Positions 56,623-63,108 of a stretch of 64,000 bases of DNA are shown in pieces. Origin of the DNA: Brucella pituitosa. GTDB lineage: Bacteria; Pseudomonadota; Alphaproteobacteria; Rhizobiales; Rhizobiaceae. The translations under genes were made by a program, and so were the position numbers. The notes under the pieces were generated by a model, which was given only the letters and a program-made list of their open reading frames with translations, was not told the origin of the DNA and searched no databases. The stretch lies in assembly GCF_003049685.1 (NCBI RefSeq), contig NZ_PYSY02000003.1:310001-374000 (forward strand). Direction: 5' to 3'. The stretch's first letter is position 1; each line of letters opens with the position of its first letter.

Positions 56623-57855
56623 TTTTCGCTTCCTTCGATTGTCCGACTAGCCCCTCTTGCCGAAGAGCCTGTTGGTTGGGCTAGCGCAACTAAAAGCACT
56701 TTCTCATAGGGTCTCAATGTCGACAGTTATTCTGTTGTATTTCTTTCCCGTTTCAGGAAAAAACAATCAGTTCATCCGAACCCTTTCAAATTGACCGGGT
56801 GCAATCTCTACGCTCGGAAACTCAAACTCTCAAAATGCGTCCGTAACCGAGCTCGCGTCGTTTCTTCTTCCGGAGTATCAGGCCAAATTCCCTGATCTCC
56901 ACCATCGATATTAGCCTCGCTTCCAAAAATGCTATTCTAAGCTTAAAGCAGAACGAGGAGAACTTTTGCGAGCAATATACCATCCGCTCTTAAAAGGCGT
57001 GGCGGACACGATTGCGCGTCCGGTGCCCGGTCACGCCGCTATTTCTTCATCGTTGACGAGCGCTATAAGAAGATTACTTTTACTTGTCTGATTGCCATCA
57101 TGGTTTTCTTCGTTCGCCATCGTATCACCTGCTTATCTGCCTGAACTGGCTCCAAACAAACATTTCGGGCAAAAGTTCCTCGAAAATTGGAGCCGTGAGG
57201 AGTTGCTCCTGTAGGCTATAAGTAACTGGAGAAATCTGATGAAGTGGAGACAGTTGACAATCAATGAAGAATAAAGCACTCGACGTCGATCTTGACTGGA
57301 TCTGGTACGGATTTGCGACAAACCCGAGATCAGAGATCGCTTGAATCTCACAGGCTAAATTTATTAAGGTCGTAGCTGGCTGTTTGATTTTTCTTCTCAA
57401 TTATCGAGTTCCCTCCACGCGGACTTAGGCCGCACTTGCCCACGTGAATTGGCTTCAAAATAAATCGCCTGGCTGATCTCAGCTGCCGGCACTGCGACAT
57501 CGCCCTGCGGCTCGGTCCAATGTATCCGCGGTCAGTAAGATATGCCGTAACCGCGGCCAAGGCTTGAGGATGATCCTCGAGACGTCTGGCTGCAATCTCC
57601 GTACTAAATGCCCGCAGAATGGATTACGAGACTAATTATCAGGCCGAGTAAATCGACAACGATACGATTTTGCGCCCCTGCTATTGATATCCGCATTTAA
57701 AAAAACGGCACAATTCAACGAGATTCTCGTTGTCGTAGGTCATCCAGGTTCGTGTCGGGCGTTTCGTGTATGCGCAACCCAAATACTTCTCGCATTGTTG
57801 TTTCCACCAACATCGTGTGGCTTCATTTCTGGCAATTTACCCTAGGGAGGTCGAT
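56623..57855. other. 1.2 kb stretch without an intact gene
   Basis: Several short frames occur but none has both a ribosome binding site and family features. On the minus strand around 56810-56930 a 43-codon tail reads 'NIDGGDQGIWPDTPEEETTRAR' in part, protein-like but without a start codon, possibly the end of a lost gene. The 91-codon minus frame at 57125-57400 is not recognised. The region fits a zone of gene decay beside the insertion-sequence debris. Confidence 0.35.
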
Positions 57856-58003
57856 ATGCCGTTTATTAACGAAGCGTGCCGCGTCTATGATACCATGGAA
57901 ATCTACTCCATGCGAAGTTGCTGTCATGCTTGAAGGAACTGACTGCAGTTATTCTGGGTCCGAATTAGCATCATGTATTATCGTGCACCACGAGCGCGGT
58001 TAA
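57856..58003 (+). pseudogene. Degenerate paralogue of the 58677 gene
   Basis: After GGAGGTCGAT, ATG 57856 encodes 'MPFINEACRVYDTMEIYSMRS', clearly matching 'MPLFNEASRIYKPEEVNFMRS' of the gene at 58677. A frameshift follows near 57928, after which 'LEGTDCSYSGSELASCII' matches 'LEESDREYAATDLSSAII'. The copy then stops. It is an old duplication that decayed. Confidence 0.75.
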
Positions 58004-58260
58004 GAGACCTTTCCCGCCTCAGCGAACTGTCGGCGGGCGGTCTATCAACGATATCAAAGTCGCCATCGTTTCGAGCCATATCCAGCCGCTTCTGATCCAG
58101 AGAAACCCTTTCAATATGTTTCGCATAAAAAAGCAAATCCTGAACAGAATATGTTAGCGAAACTCCTCCAGCTTTAAGAAGCAAATGCTCGATCTCACTT
58201 CTCGAGTAACGTCAATGCATTAAGTGGGTTATCAATCTCGTATTGCCAACGATTTTGCAT
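57978..58260 (-). pseudogene. Frameshifted small hypothetical gene
   Basis: The ATG complementary to 58258-58260 starts 'MQNRWQYEIDNPLNALTLLEK' and stops. The neighbouring frame continues 'SEIEHLLLKAGGVSLTYSVQD', 'LLFYAKHIERVSLDQKRLD' and 'MARNDGDFDIVDRPPADSS'. Joined, they give a coherent soluble protein of about 90 residues. Its last bases overlap the convergent degenerate paralogue. I do not recognise the family with certainty. Confidence 0.5.
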
Positions 58261-58297
58261 CGCCCCCATATTGGGTGAAACAAGTCCTCAACGTCTC

Positions 58298-58322
58298 GAA
58301 ACTATTTATATTTTGCTGAGTT
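58298..58322 (+). promoter_or_regulatory. EcfG-like promoter, GAAAC-N17-GTT
   Basis: GAAAC at 58298-58302, GTT at 58320-58322. One mismatch to the GGAAC box. It lies 62 bp upstream of the gene at 58384. Confidence 0.5.
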
Positions 58323-58383
58323 AGGCGAGCCATAACAGGACGTGAATAAGCCTCGGAGTGGCTGCGAAGAACAGGAAAAGACC

Positions 58384-58584
58384 ATGATAGAAAATGGATA
58401 CAAACTTCGGAAAGCTGGCGATGGCACCTGGTCGGTGATTGATGCCTTCAAGGACAATCCGATCACCTTCGAAGGCAGGATCCAGATCGCATTGAGCGAA
58501 GGCGAGGCAAAACGGGTTCTCGATTGCCTCAACCGCCAGAATCTCGAACGTCACCCGGAAGACGGGAGTGGACGTTTACCGTAA
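58384..58584 (+). CDS. Small conserved-type hypothetical protein
   Basis: A 66-residue soluble protein: 'MIENGYKLRKAGDGTWSVID', 'GRIQIALSEGEAKRVLDCLNR'. An N-terminal beta-hairpin-like half and a C-terminal helix are suggested. The start at ATG 58384 is supported by AGGAAAAG. Preceded by an EcfG-like promoter. No function assigned. Confidence 0.65.
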   Translation: MIENGYKLRKAGDGTWSVIDAFKDNPITFEGRIQIALSEGEAKRVLDCLNRQNLERHPEDGSGRLP

Positions 58585-58676
58585 CCCCTGATCGCATCTG
58601 AAACATGAAGTGATCAAACCGGACTATCTTAAATAATCAGAAAGCGTATCGTTGATGTTTCTCAAAGGAGGATGAG

Positions 58677-58964
58677 ATGCCGCTCTTCAACGAAGCGAGC
58701 CGCATTTACAAGCCGGAAGAAGTGAACTTCATGCGCAGCTGCTTTTCTAACGCCGCTATCATTCTTGAAGAAAGCGACAGAGAATATGCTGCGACTGACC
58801 TCTCGTCCGCAATCATTATGCTTTACCGGAACGGCCTGAGGGATATGAACTACATTTCGGAACTGGCATCGCGACTTGCACACAAGAGATATATGGAGCG
58901 TCACCTCGGTGCGCCCGTTGCCGCGAACCTGAATGTCCTGCCCAGCTCAAAGGCCCCCTCCTGA
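58677..58964 (+). CDS. Small hypothetical protein, intact copy of a duplicated gene
   Basis: A 95-residue, mainly helical soluble protein ('EVNFMRSCFSNAAIILEES', 'LASRLAHKRYMERHLGAPVA'). A strong AAAGGAGG site precedes the ATG. A degenerate copy lies 0.8 kb upstream at 57856. No family recognised; its context among stress-type genes suggests the same regulon, but no EcfG box was found in front of it. Confidence 0.7.
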   Translation: MPLFNEASRIYKPEEVNFMRSCFSNAAIILEESDREYAATDLSSAIIMLYRNGLRDMNYISELASRLAHKRYMERHLGAPVAANLNVLPSSKAPS

Positions 58965-59035
58965 CCTCCCAATCGATGTAGTCCAACGTCGCTTATTGAT
59001 ATGACCTAGTTTCTGTCACGCATTCTGCTCGGCAT

Positions 59036-59269
59036 CTACAAACTTGTTAAAGCGGCTGTCGCCCGTGTCTTCGCAGAGGAAGGCGGGTTGCGATCATCAA
59101 CGATGGCGAAGAAATCATCCCAATTGACCTCCTCCAGATTATGGTCTTATTCAGCGAATTCGATGCGCAGTATGCCGCCGCCGCTGCCAGTTTCCGCCAT
59201 CGCAGGCCGTCTGTTGCGGTCTTCCGTCTACTGGCGGATTTGGTCGTGGTCGCGTGTGATCTGAGCCAT
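59036..59269 (-). pseudogene. Small acidic-type hypothetical gene with internal stops
   Basis: From the ATG complementary to 59267-59269 the frame reads 'MAQITRDHDQIRQ', a TAG stop at codon 14, then 'GILRIEF', a second stop, then 'LEEVNWDDFFAIVDDRN' and ends at 59036. The pattern 'DHDQIRQW-E-R...GILRIEFPGYSG...LEE-WDDFF' is that of a small widespread hypothetical family. Two stops make it dead. It is the last unit of the leftward stress-gene operon. Confidence 0.65.
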
Positions 59270-59273
59270 GGTT

Positions 59274-59438
59274 CTAACCTTCCGCTTTAAATTTCTTGGC
59301 TTCTTTGAGCAGTTTTTGCCGATCCCTTCCAAAATGTTCGATCAACTGGCGAGCCTGCAGCGGAGAAATGTCCGAGTTCTCGGCCAGGAACTTGATGTCT
59401 TCATCGTCCGTCAATGGGGTGGTTGATTTCTCGTTCAT
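59274..59438 (-). CDS. DUF3606-type small protein
   Basis: A 54-residue protein: 'LTDDEDIKFLAENSDISPLQA' and 'RQLIEHFGRDRQKLLKEAKKF'. The order, an acidic start, a 'S-x-x-QAR-LI-x-x-G-x-R' helix pair and a Lys-rich end, matches DUF3606-like proteins. GAGGATC precedes the ATG. It is the third gene of a leftward cluster starting at 60079 and ends 5 bp before the next pseudogene. Confidence 0.65.
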   Translation of the reverse strand: MNEKSTTPLTDDEDIKFLAENSDISPLQARQLIEHFGRDRQKLLKEAKKFKAEG

Positions 59439-59447
59439 GATTGATCC

Positions 59448-59735
59448 TCATTTCTGGTCTGCTGGCGGGTTCGCTGGATGGTCGCCGCCCATGCCGGTCT
59501 GTGGCCGGTCATTTTCTGCCGGCGGCTTGGTCTTTAGATGATCGGCAGAACCTCTGGCAGGAGGTGCCTGGATACCTGGCTTTTGCGTTAACGATACACC
59601 ACCGGTCAGGCTCCACCCAAGGAAGAGAAGGAGCAGAACTGCCACTATGACTAAAGCGAAGCGCGGAAGATATCTGAGCGCTCGCGGCGAAACCTTGCGG
59701 CGCTCCTCCTGTTCTCTTTCTGATCGCTTGTTCAT
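59448..59735 (-). CDS. Small single-span membrane protein
   Basis: A 95-residue protein. A charged cytoplasmic N-terminus ('MNKRSEREQEERRKVSPRALR') precedes one membrane helix 'FALVIVAVLLLLFLGWSLTGG', then a Pro/Gly-rich periplasmic tail. The ATG overlaps the stop of the upstream gene (AATGA), so the pair is translationally coupled. No family recognised. Confidence 0.7.
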   Translation of the reverse strand: MNKRSEREQEERRKVSPRALRYLPRFALVIVAVLLLLFLGWSLTGGVSLTQKPGIQAPPARGSADHLKTKPPAENDRPQTGMGGDHPANPPADQK

Positions 59736-60079
59736 TGCCATACCCATGAGATCGCAAAATATCCGATGACAACCAAGGCAATGATGAACCACCAGATCAT
59801 GTAGGCTGGACCTTCACGCATCTGCGCGGTCCCGTTTGCAGGATGTGCTTTCTCTCCAGAGGCCCACACACGCAGGCCAGATGCACGGCTGGACGCGTTG
59901 CTGTCATTTGTTCTTACCGGGGCTATTTCCCGTCGTAGTTCCTGTTCACCGGTAGATTGAGAACTGGCATCAGCCGCCGCAGGATGAAAGCCGAGAACTT
60001 TGTCGCCGGTCTCGCCTCGCTGGATCGCGCCTCTTGAGCGAGGGCCAGAGCTTTTATCTGGTGAAACTGTTTTTATCAT
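59732..60079 (-). CDS. Hypothetical protein with C-terminal membrane anchor
   Basis: A 115-residue protein, hydrophilic and low-complexity for about 90 residues, ending with one hydrophobic helix 'MIWWFIIALVVIGYFAISWVWQ'-like segment at the extreme C-terminus. It has an EcfG-type promoter (60098-60122) directly upstream and an AGAGG site. An internal start just before the helix could give a tiny membrane peptide instead. Confidence 0.6.
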   Translation of the reverse strand: MIKTVSPDKSSGPRSRGAIQRGETGDKVLGFHPAAADASSQSTGEQELRREIAPVRTNDSNASSRASGLRVWASGEKAHPANGTAQMREGPAYMIWWFIIALVVIGYFAISWVWQ

Positions 60080-60097
60080 TTAGGGCCTCTGAGTTCC

Positions 60098-60122
60098 AAC
60101 CATCAGACGGTCCATTTGTTCC
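60098..60122 (-). promoter_or_regulatory. EcfG-type promoter, GGAAC-N17-GTT
   Basis: On the minus strand GGAAC (60122-60118) and GTT (60100-60098) are separated by 17 bases. This fits the alphaproteobacterial general-stress promoter. The predicted leader to the start at 60079 is only about a dozen bases. Confidence 0.65.
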
Positions 60123-60188
60123 GCGGAATTTCATTGCTTCAACCTTGCCCTTTCCCACTCCGGCACTCAGCGTTCTTTTTCATTTAAT

Positions 60189-60213
60189 GAAACAAACCGA
60201 GGTTTGAAAGGTT
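60189..60213 (+). promoter_or_regulatory. EcfG-like promoter, GAAAC-N17-GTT
   Basis: GAAAC at 60189-60193 and GTT at 60211-60213, about 30 bp upstream of the gene at 60244. Divergent to the promoter at 60098-60122. Confidence 0.5.
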
Positions 60214-60243
60214 GGACCGCCATCTCAATAAACAGAGGTTTCC

Positions 60244-60456
60244 ATGAAACACGATCCGAAAGCCGGCACTACAGATCAGAAGCTGAAATGGGAAGGTCCG
60301 CCGGAAAACAGGCCCCGTGGTTACGAGCCTCCCGACGACGATCCGGCAAAGAAACGCGATGCCGCTGGGCACAATCTTGCCGACCCGGATCGCAAGAACG
60401 TTGCTGATGCGCTGAGTGAACCCAAGCACACGAGGAGAAAGGGAGGTGGACAATGA
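60244..60456 (+). CDS. Small hydrophilic, probably disordered protein
   Basis: A 70-residue protein rich in Lys, Asp, Pro and Gly ('WEGPPENRPRGYEPPDDDPA', 'HNLADPDRKNVADALSEPKH'). Such composition is common for stress-induced hydrophilic proteins. An AGAGG site precedes the ATG. It overlaps the next gene by four bases and shares its promoter. Confidence 0.65.
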   Translation: MKHDPKAGTTDQKLKWEGPPENRPRGYEPPDDDPAKKRDAAGHNLADPDRKNVADALSEPKHTRRKGGGQ

Positions 60457-61085
60457 CTGTGTCTTCCCTTCCTCAGCTCAAAGCTATCGCGCTCAATGCC
60501 ACCTTGAAGCGAAGTGCCGACCAGAATTTATCCTCGACCGACAGGATGCTACATTATCTCGATACGCATCTTGTTCCTTATGGCGTGCAAACGGAGCATG
60601 TGCGGCTGAGTGAATTCAACATCGAACCCGGTGTCACATCGCGCGAAAGCGAAGACGACGAATGGCCGGCACTCAGAACCAAAATCCTCGATGCGGATAT
60701 TCTTATTTTCGGCACGCCGATCTGGCTCGGACAACCATCAAGCATCTGCAAGCGCGTGCTGGAACGTATGGATGCATTTCTTTCAGAGACCGATGATGCC
60801 AACCGAATGCCGTCTTACGGGCGTGTGGCCGTCGCGGCCGTGGTCGGCAACGAGGACGGCGCGCATTTCGTGTCATCCCAGCTCTATCAGGCGTTGAACG
60901 ATGTGGGCTTCACCCTGCCTGCCAACGGCGTAATCTATTGGGTGGGCGAGGCGATGCAATCAACCAATTTCGTCGATCTGGAAGAAGTACCCGAAACAGT
61001 CGTTTCCGCTACCAAAATACTGGCTGCCAATTGCGTACATCTGGCACGATTGTTGAAGGTCGCTCCTTATCCCGGTTCAGAATAA
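60453..61085 (+). CDS. Flavodoxin-fold NAD(P)H-dependent FMN oxidoreductase
   Basis: A 210-residue flavoprotein. 'KAIALNATLKRS' is the phosphate-binding loop region, 'ILDADILIFGTPIWLGQPSSICKRVLERMDAF' the flavin-contact segment, and 'GRVAVAAVVGNEDGAHFVSSQ' the next strand. Family members reduce quinones or other acceptors with FMN. Coupled to the small hydrophilic gene and under the same EcfG-like promoter, so a role in oxidative stress is plausible. Confidence 0.82.
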   Translation: MTVSSLPQLKAIALNATLKRSADQNLSSTDRMLHYLDTHLVPYGVQTEHVRLSEFNIEPGVTSRESEDDEWPALRTKILDADILIFGTPIWLGQPSSICKRVLERMDAFLSETDDANRMPSYGRVAVAAVVGNEDGAHFVSSQLYQALNDVGFTLPANGVIYWVGEAMQSTNFVDLEEVPETVVSATKILAANCVHLARLLKVAPYPGSE

Positions 61086-61342
61086 CAGGAGGGTGGCGCG
61101 CAAAGCATTGTCGGCTGACCCGGATTGACCGGCCCGGGTGATGGATGTTCTGGTATAGGAAGGGGCGGTATCTGTTCGGGTTCGTCGGGGCTGAACGGCA
61201 CCTTATCTGGTTGCGGAATGGTCTCCGGCGGCTCAACCGGAATGCCTTCAGGTTCATTTTCGGGTATTTCTGGCGGGTCGGAAGGTGTCGCGAAACTCGC
61301 ATATAGAGTGATCATCCACCATTCAGCGATATAGATTTTCAT
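61067..61342 (-). CDS. Proline/glutamate-rich small protein
   Basis: A 91-residue protein. A short hydrophobic N-terminus ('MKIYIAEWWMITLYASFA') is followed by about 55 residues of Pro-Glu-Ile/Val repeats ('EPEGIPVEPPETIPQPDK', 'EPEQIPPLPIPEHPSPGP'), an extended polyproline-type chain. AGGGAGAG supports the ATG. Its 3' end overlaps the convergent oxidoreductase gene by 19 bp. No family recognised. Confidence 0.6.
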   Translation of the reverse strand: MKIYIAEWWMITLYASFATPSDPPEIPENEPEGIPVEPPETIPQPDKVPFSPDEPEQIPPLPIPEHPSPGPVNPGQPTMLCAPPSCYSEPG

Positions 61343-61367
61343 TGGTCTCTCCCTTGTCCAAAGCAGG

Positions 61368-61655
61368 TTAAGCCTGATATGGTTTGCCGTAAGCCTTGCG
61401 CAATTCTTCTTTGGCGGCTTCCAGCACTTGTTTGCGCGGTTCCGGCAAGTTTTTGCCAGCGCGGTTGATGTAGAAGGTCAGCATGGACATGGCCGAGCGA
61501 AACGGTTCCGCCTTGCGTTTGTGGCTCATACCAGCCGAGCGGTTCAGGGAAGCTGCGATTTCCTTCGGATCATCCTGCTCGAACACATGCGGTTCGATAT
61601 CTAACGCGTCGCTGTGTTCGGTCACGTCGGCTGACCATTTCTCTGCCTGGACCAT
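61368..61655 (-). CDS. DUF3175 family protein
   Basis: A 95-residue protein: 'KWSADVTEHSDALDIEPHVFE', 'DDPKEIAASLNRSAGMSHKRK', 'FRSAMSMLTFYINRAGKNLP'. These match DUF3175 as I recall it. The start at the ATG complementary to 61653-61655 has AGAGGAG upstream. An EcfG-type promoter lies at 61685-61709. Function unknown. Confidence 0.82.
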   Translation of the reverse strand: MVQAEKWSADVTEHSDALDIEPHVFEQDDPKEIAASLNRSAGMSHKRKAEPFRSAMSMLTFYINRAGKNLPEPRKQVLEAAKEELRKAYGKPYQA

Positions 61656-61684
61656 ATCAAAACTCCTCTGTTGCAAGTTTCGAT

Positions 61685-61709
61685 AACCGCCGAGGGCAGT
61701 TCATGTTCC
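61685..61709 (-). promoter_or_regulatory. EcfG-type promoter, GGAAC-N17-GTT
   Basis: Minus strand GGAAC (61709-61705) and GTT (61687-61685), exact spacing 17, about 30 bp upstream of the DUF3175 gene. Confidence 0.7.
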
Positions 61710-61774
61710 CCTTTCACTGCTCTGCAGCCGTGACCCAGGATTACGCGCAGCTTCGCAAAGCTTCCTGCTCTTGT

Positions 61775-61799
61775 GGAACAAAGTGTCTGCCAGCTTGTT
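61775..61799 (+). promoter_or_regulatory. EcfG-type promoter, GGAAC-N17-GTT
   Basis: GGAAC at 61775-61779, GTT at 61797-61799, upstream of the 53-codon gene at 61845 and divergent from the DUF3175 promoter. Confidence 0.65.
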
Positions 61800-61844
61800 C
61801 GGGGCCATTGTTAATCACCGGGTCTTCGCAATGGAGAAAGTACA

Positions 61845-62006
61845 ATGTTCAATACTGACCCTTCAAACTGCGGGTTGCTCTTTCTCAACAAAGATCGAGT
61901 CGGCTCTGGCGAACCGTCAAGGTGTGAAACACGGAACCTCAGGCACGCCCGATGCATGAGCAGTCCAACGCATTTTGACGAGCCCCAATGGCGCGCGCCC
62001 GAATGA
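61845..62006 (+). CDS. 53-residue hypothetical protein
   Basis: ATG 61845 to TGA 62006, encoding 'MFNTDPSNCGLLFLNKDRVG', 'MSSPTHFDEPQWRAPE' at the end. GGAG lies nine bases before the ATG, and an EcfG-type promoter 46 bp upstream supports expression. No family recognised; reality rests on the promoter and ribosome binding site. Confidence 0.5.
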   Translation: MFNTDPSNCGLLFLNKDRVGSGEPSRCETRNLRHARCMSSPTHFDEPQWRAPE

Positions 62007-62084
62007 TCTTGAGCATCCCGGTCCGCGTGAAAAGAGACGCGAAAACAACGGTCGAGACTGATCAAACCCTCACAGGAGATGAAG

Positions 62085-62267
62085 ATGCCTGCAAAATCCA
62101 AAGCACAGCAACAGGCTGCTGGCGCGGCTTTGGCTGCGAAGCGCGGCGATAAATCAAAAAGCGAGCTCCGTGGAGCATCCAGGGAAATGGCCAAGTCCAT
62201 GAGCGAGAAAGAGCTCGAAAAAATGTCCTCTACCAAACAGAAGGGAAAGCCGGAGCACAAATCGTAG
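62085..62267 (+). CDS. DUF3008 family small basic protein
   Basis: A 60-residue Lys/Ala-rich protein: 'MPAKSKAQQQAAGAALAAKR' and 'ASREMAKSMSEKELEKMSST', which is the DUF3008 pattern. CAGGAGATG gives a strong ribosome binding site. Likely a stress-induced DNA- or protein-protecting peptide; function unproven. Confidence 0.82.
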   Translation: MPAKSKAQQQAAGAALAAKRGDKSKSELRGASREMAKSMSEKELEKMSSTKQKGKPEHKS

Positions 62268-62294
62268 TCCTGACTGAACGAAAAGGAAATAACG

Positions 62295-62435
62295 ATGATT
62301 ATCCTGAAGTGGCTTGCCGTCGTCATGTTTGCCGTCGCATTGCCCGGGCTGGGAACCCTGTTCATCACATTGTGCAAGGGCGGCGTCTCTCCGGATAGTC
62401 CCAACCAGCCGTCCCGCTCCACGTCGCAGCCCTGA
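62295..62435 (+). CDS. 46-residue single-span membrane protein
   Basis: ATG 62295 to TGA 62435. One hydrophobic helix ('WLAVVMFAVALPGLGTLFIT') and a short Ser/Pro-rich tail ('GGVSPDSPNQPSRSTSQP'). AAAAGGAA precedes the ATG. It follows the DUF3008 gene by 27 bp and probably shares its transcript. Confidence 0.6.
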   Translation: MIILKWLAVVMFAVALPGLGTLFITLCKGGVSPDSPNQPSRSTSQP

Positions 62436-62475
62436 CCGGACTAAGCTGACCGTCGCGATTTTTTTGCGCCAGTGC

Positions 62476-62500
62476 GAAACAAAATTATTGCTGGCGGGTT
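62476..62500 (+). promoter_or_regulatory. EcfG-like promoter, GAAAC-N17-GTT
   Basis: GAAAC at 62476-62480, GTT at 62498-62500, 69 bp upstream of the YciF-like gene. Confidence 0.5.
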
Positions 62501-62568
62501 GGGTGCACCGTTGTCACAATTTTCAGTGGCACGACAAGAACAGTTCGAACCATAAGGAGGAGCCGGAA

Positions 62569-63072
62569 ATGGCCAGCACCAAGCAACGTAATCTTGACGA
62601 TCTATTCTACGATACGCTCAAGGACATTTATTATGCGGAGCGAAAGATTCTTAAAACGCTTCCCAAAATGTCCCGTGCAGCCATCGATGAAAAGCTCAAG
62701 AACGCGTTCGAAAAACACCGGGAACAGACCGAAGGACACGTGGAACGTCTGCAGCAATGCTTCGAGATTCTCGGTAAGCGAGCACAAGGCAAGACCTGTG
62801 ATGCCATTGAAGGCATTATTGCTGAAGGTGAGGAAATCATCGAAGAGTTTGCGAATAGTCCCGCCCTCGACGCCGGTTTGATATCCTCTGCACAGGCGGT
62901 CGAACATTACGAAATCACGCGCTATGGCACATTGAAACGCTGGGCGGAAACCCTCGGCCACAATGATGTGGCGAAACTCCTCGACCAGACCCTACAGGAA
63001 GAAGGTCAGACCGATAAGGACCTGACGAAACTCGCCGAGTCCTCTGTCAATCTCCGTGCGCAAGCCGCCTGA
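62569..63072 (+). CDS. YciE/YciF-family (DUF892) ferritin-like protein
   Basis: A 167-residue four-helix protein: 'LDDLFYDTLKDIYYAERKIL', 'AFEKHREQTEGHVERLQQCF', 'SAQAVEHYEITRYGTLKRWA', 'ALDAGLISS'. Conserved Glu/His pairs (Y-AE, HxxQTxxHVxR, E-HYE) would hold a di-metal centre as in ferritins. AAGGAGG precedes the ATG. YciF-type genes belong to general-stress regulons. An EcfG-like box lies upstream and a DUF3182 gene follows. Confidence 0.9.
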   Translation: MASTKQRNLDDLFYDTLKDIYYAERKILKTLPKMSRAAIDEKLKNAFEKHREQTEGHVERLQQCFEILGKRAQGKTCDAIEGIIAEGEEIIEEFANSPALDAGLISSAQAVEHYEITRYGTLKRWAETLGHNDVAKLLDQTLQEEGQTDKDLTKLAESSVNLRAQAA

Positions 63073-63108
63073 TCTCGTGCTTTTCAAGACCGGTAGCGAG
63101 GTGATGAC

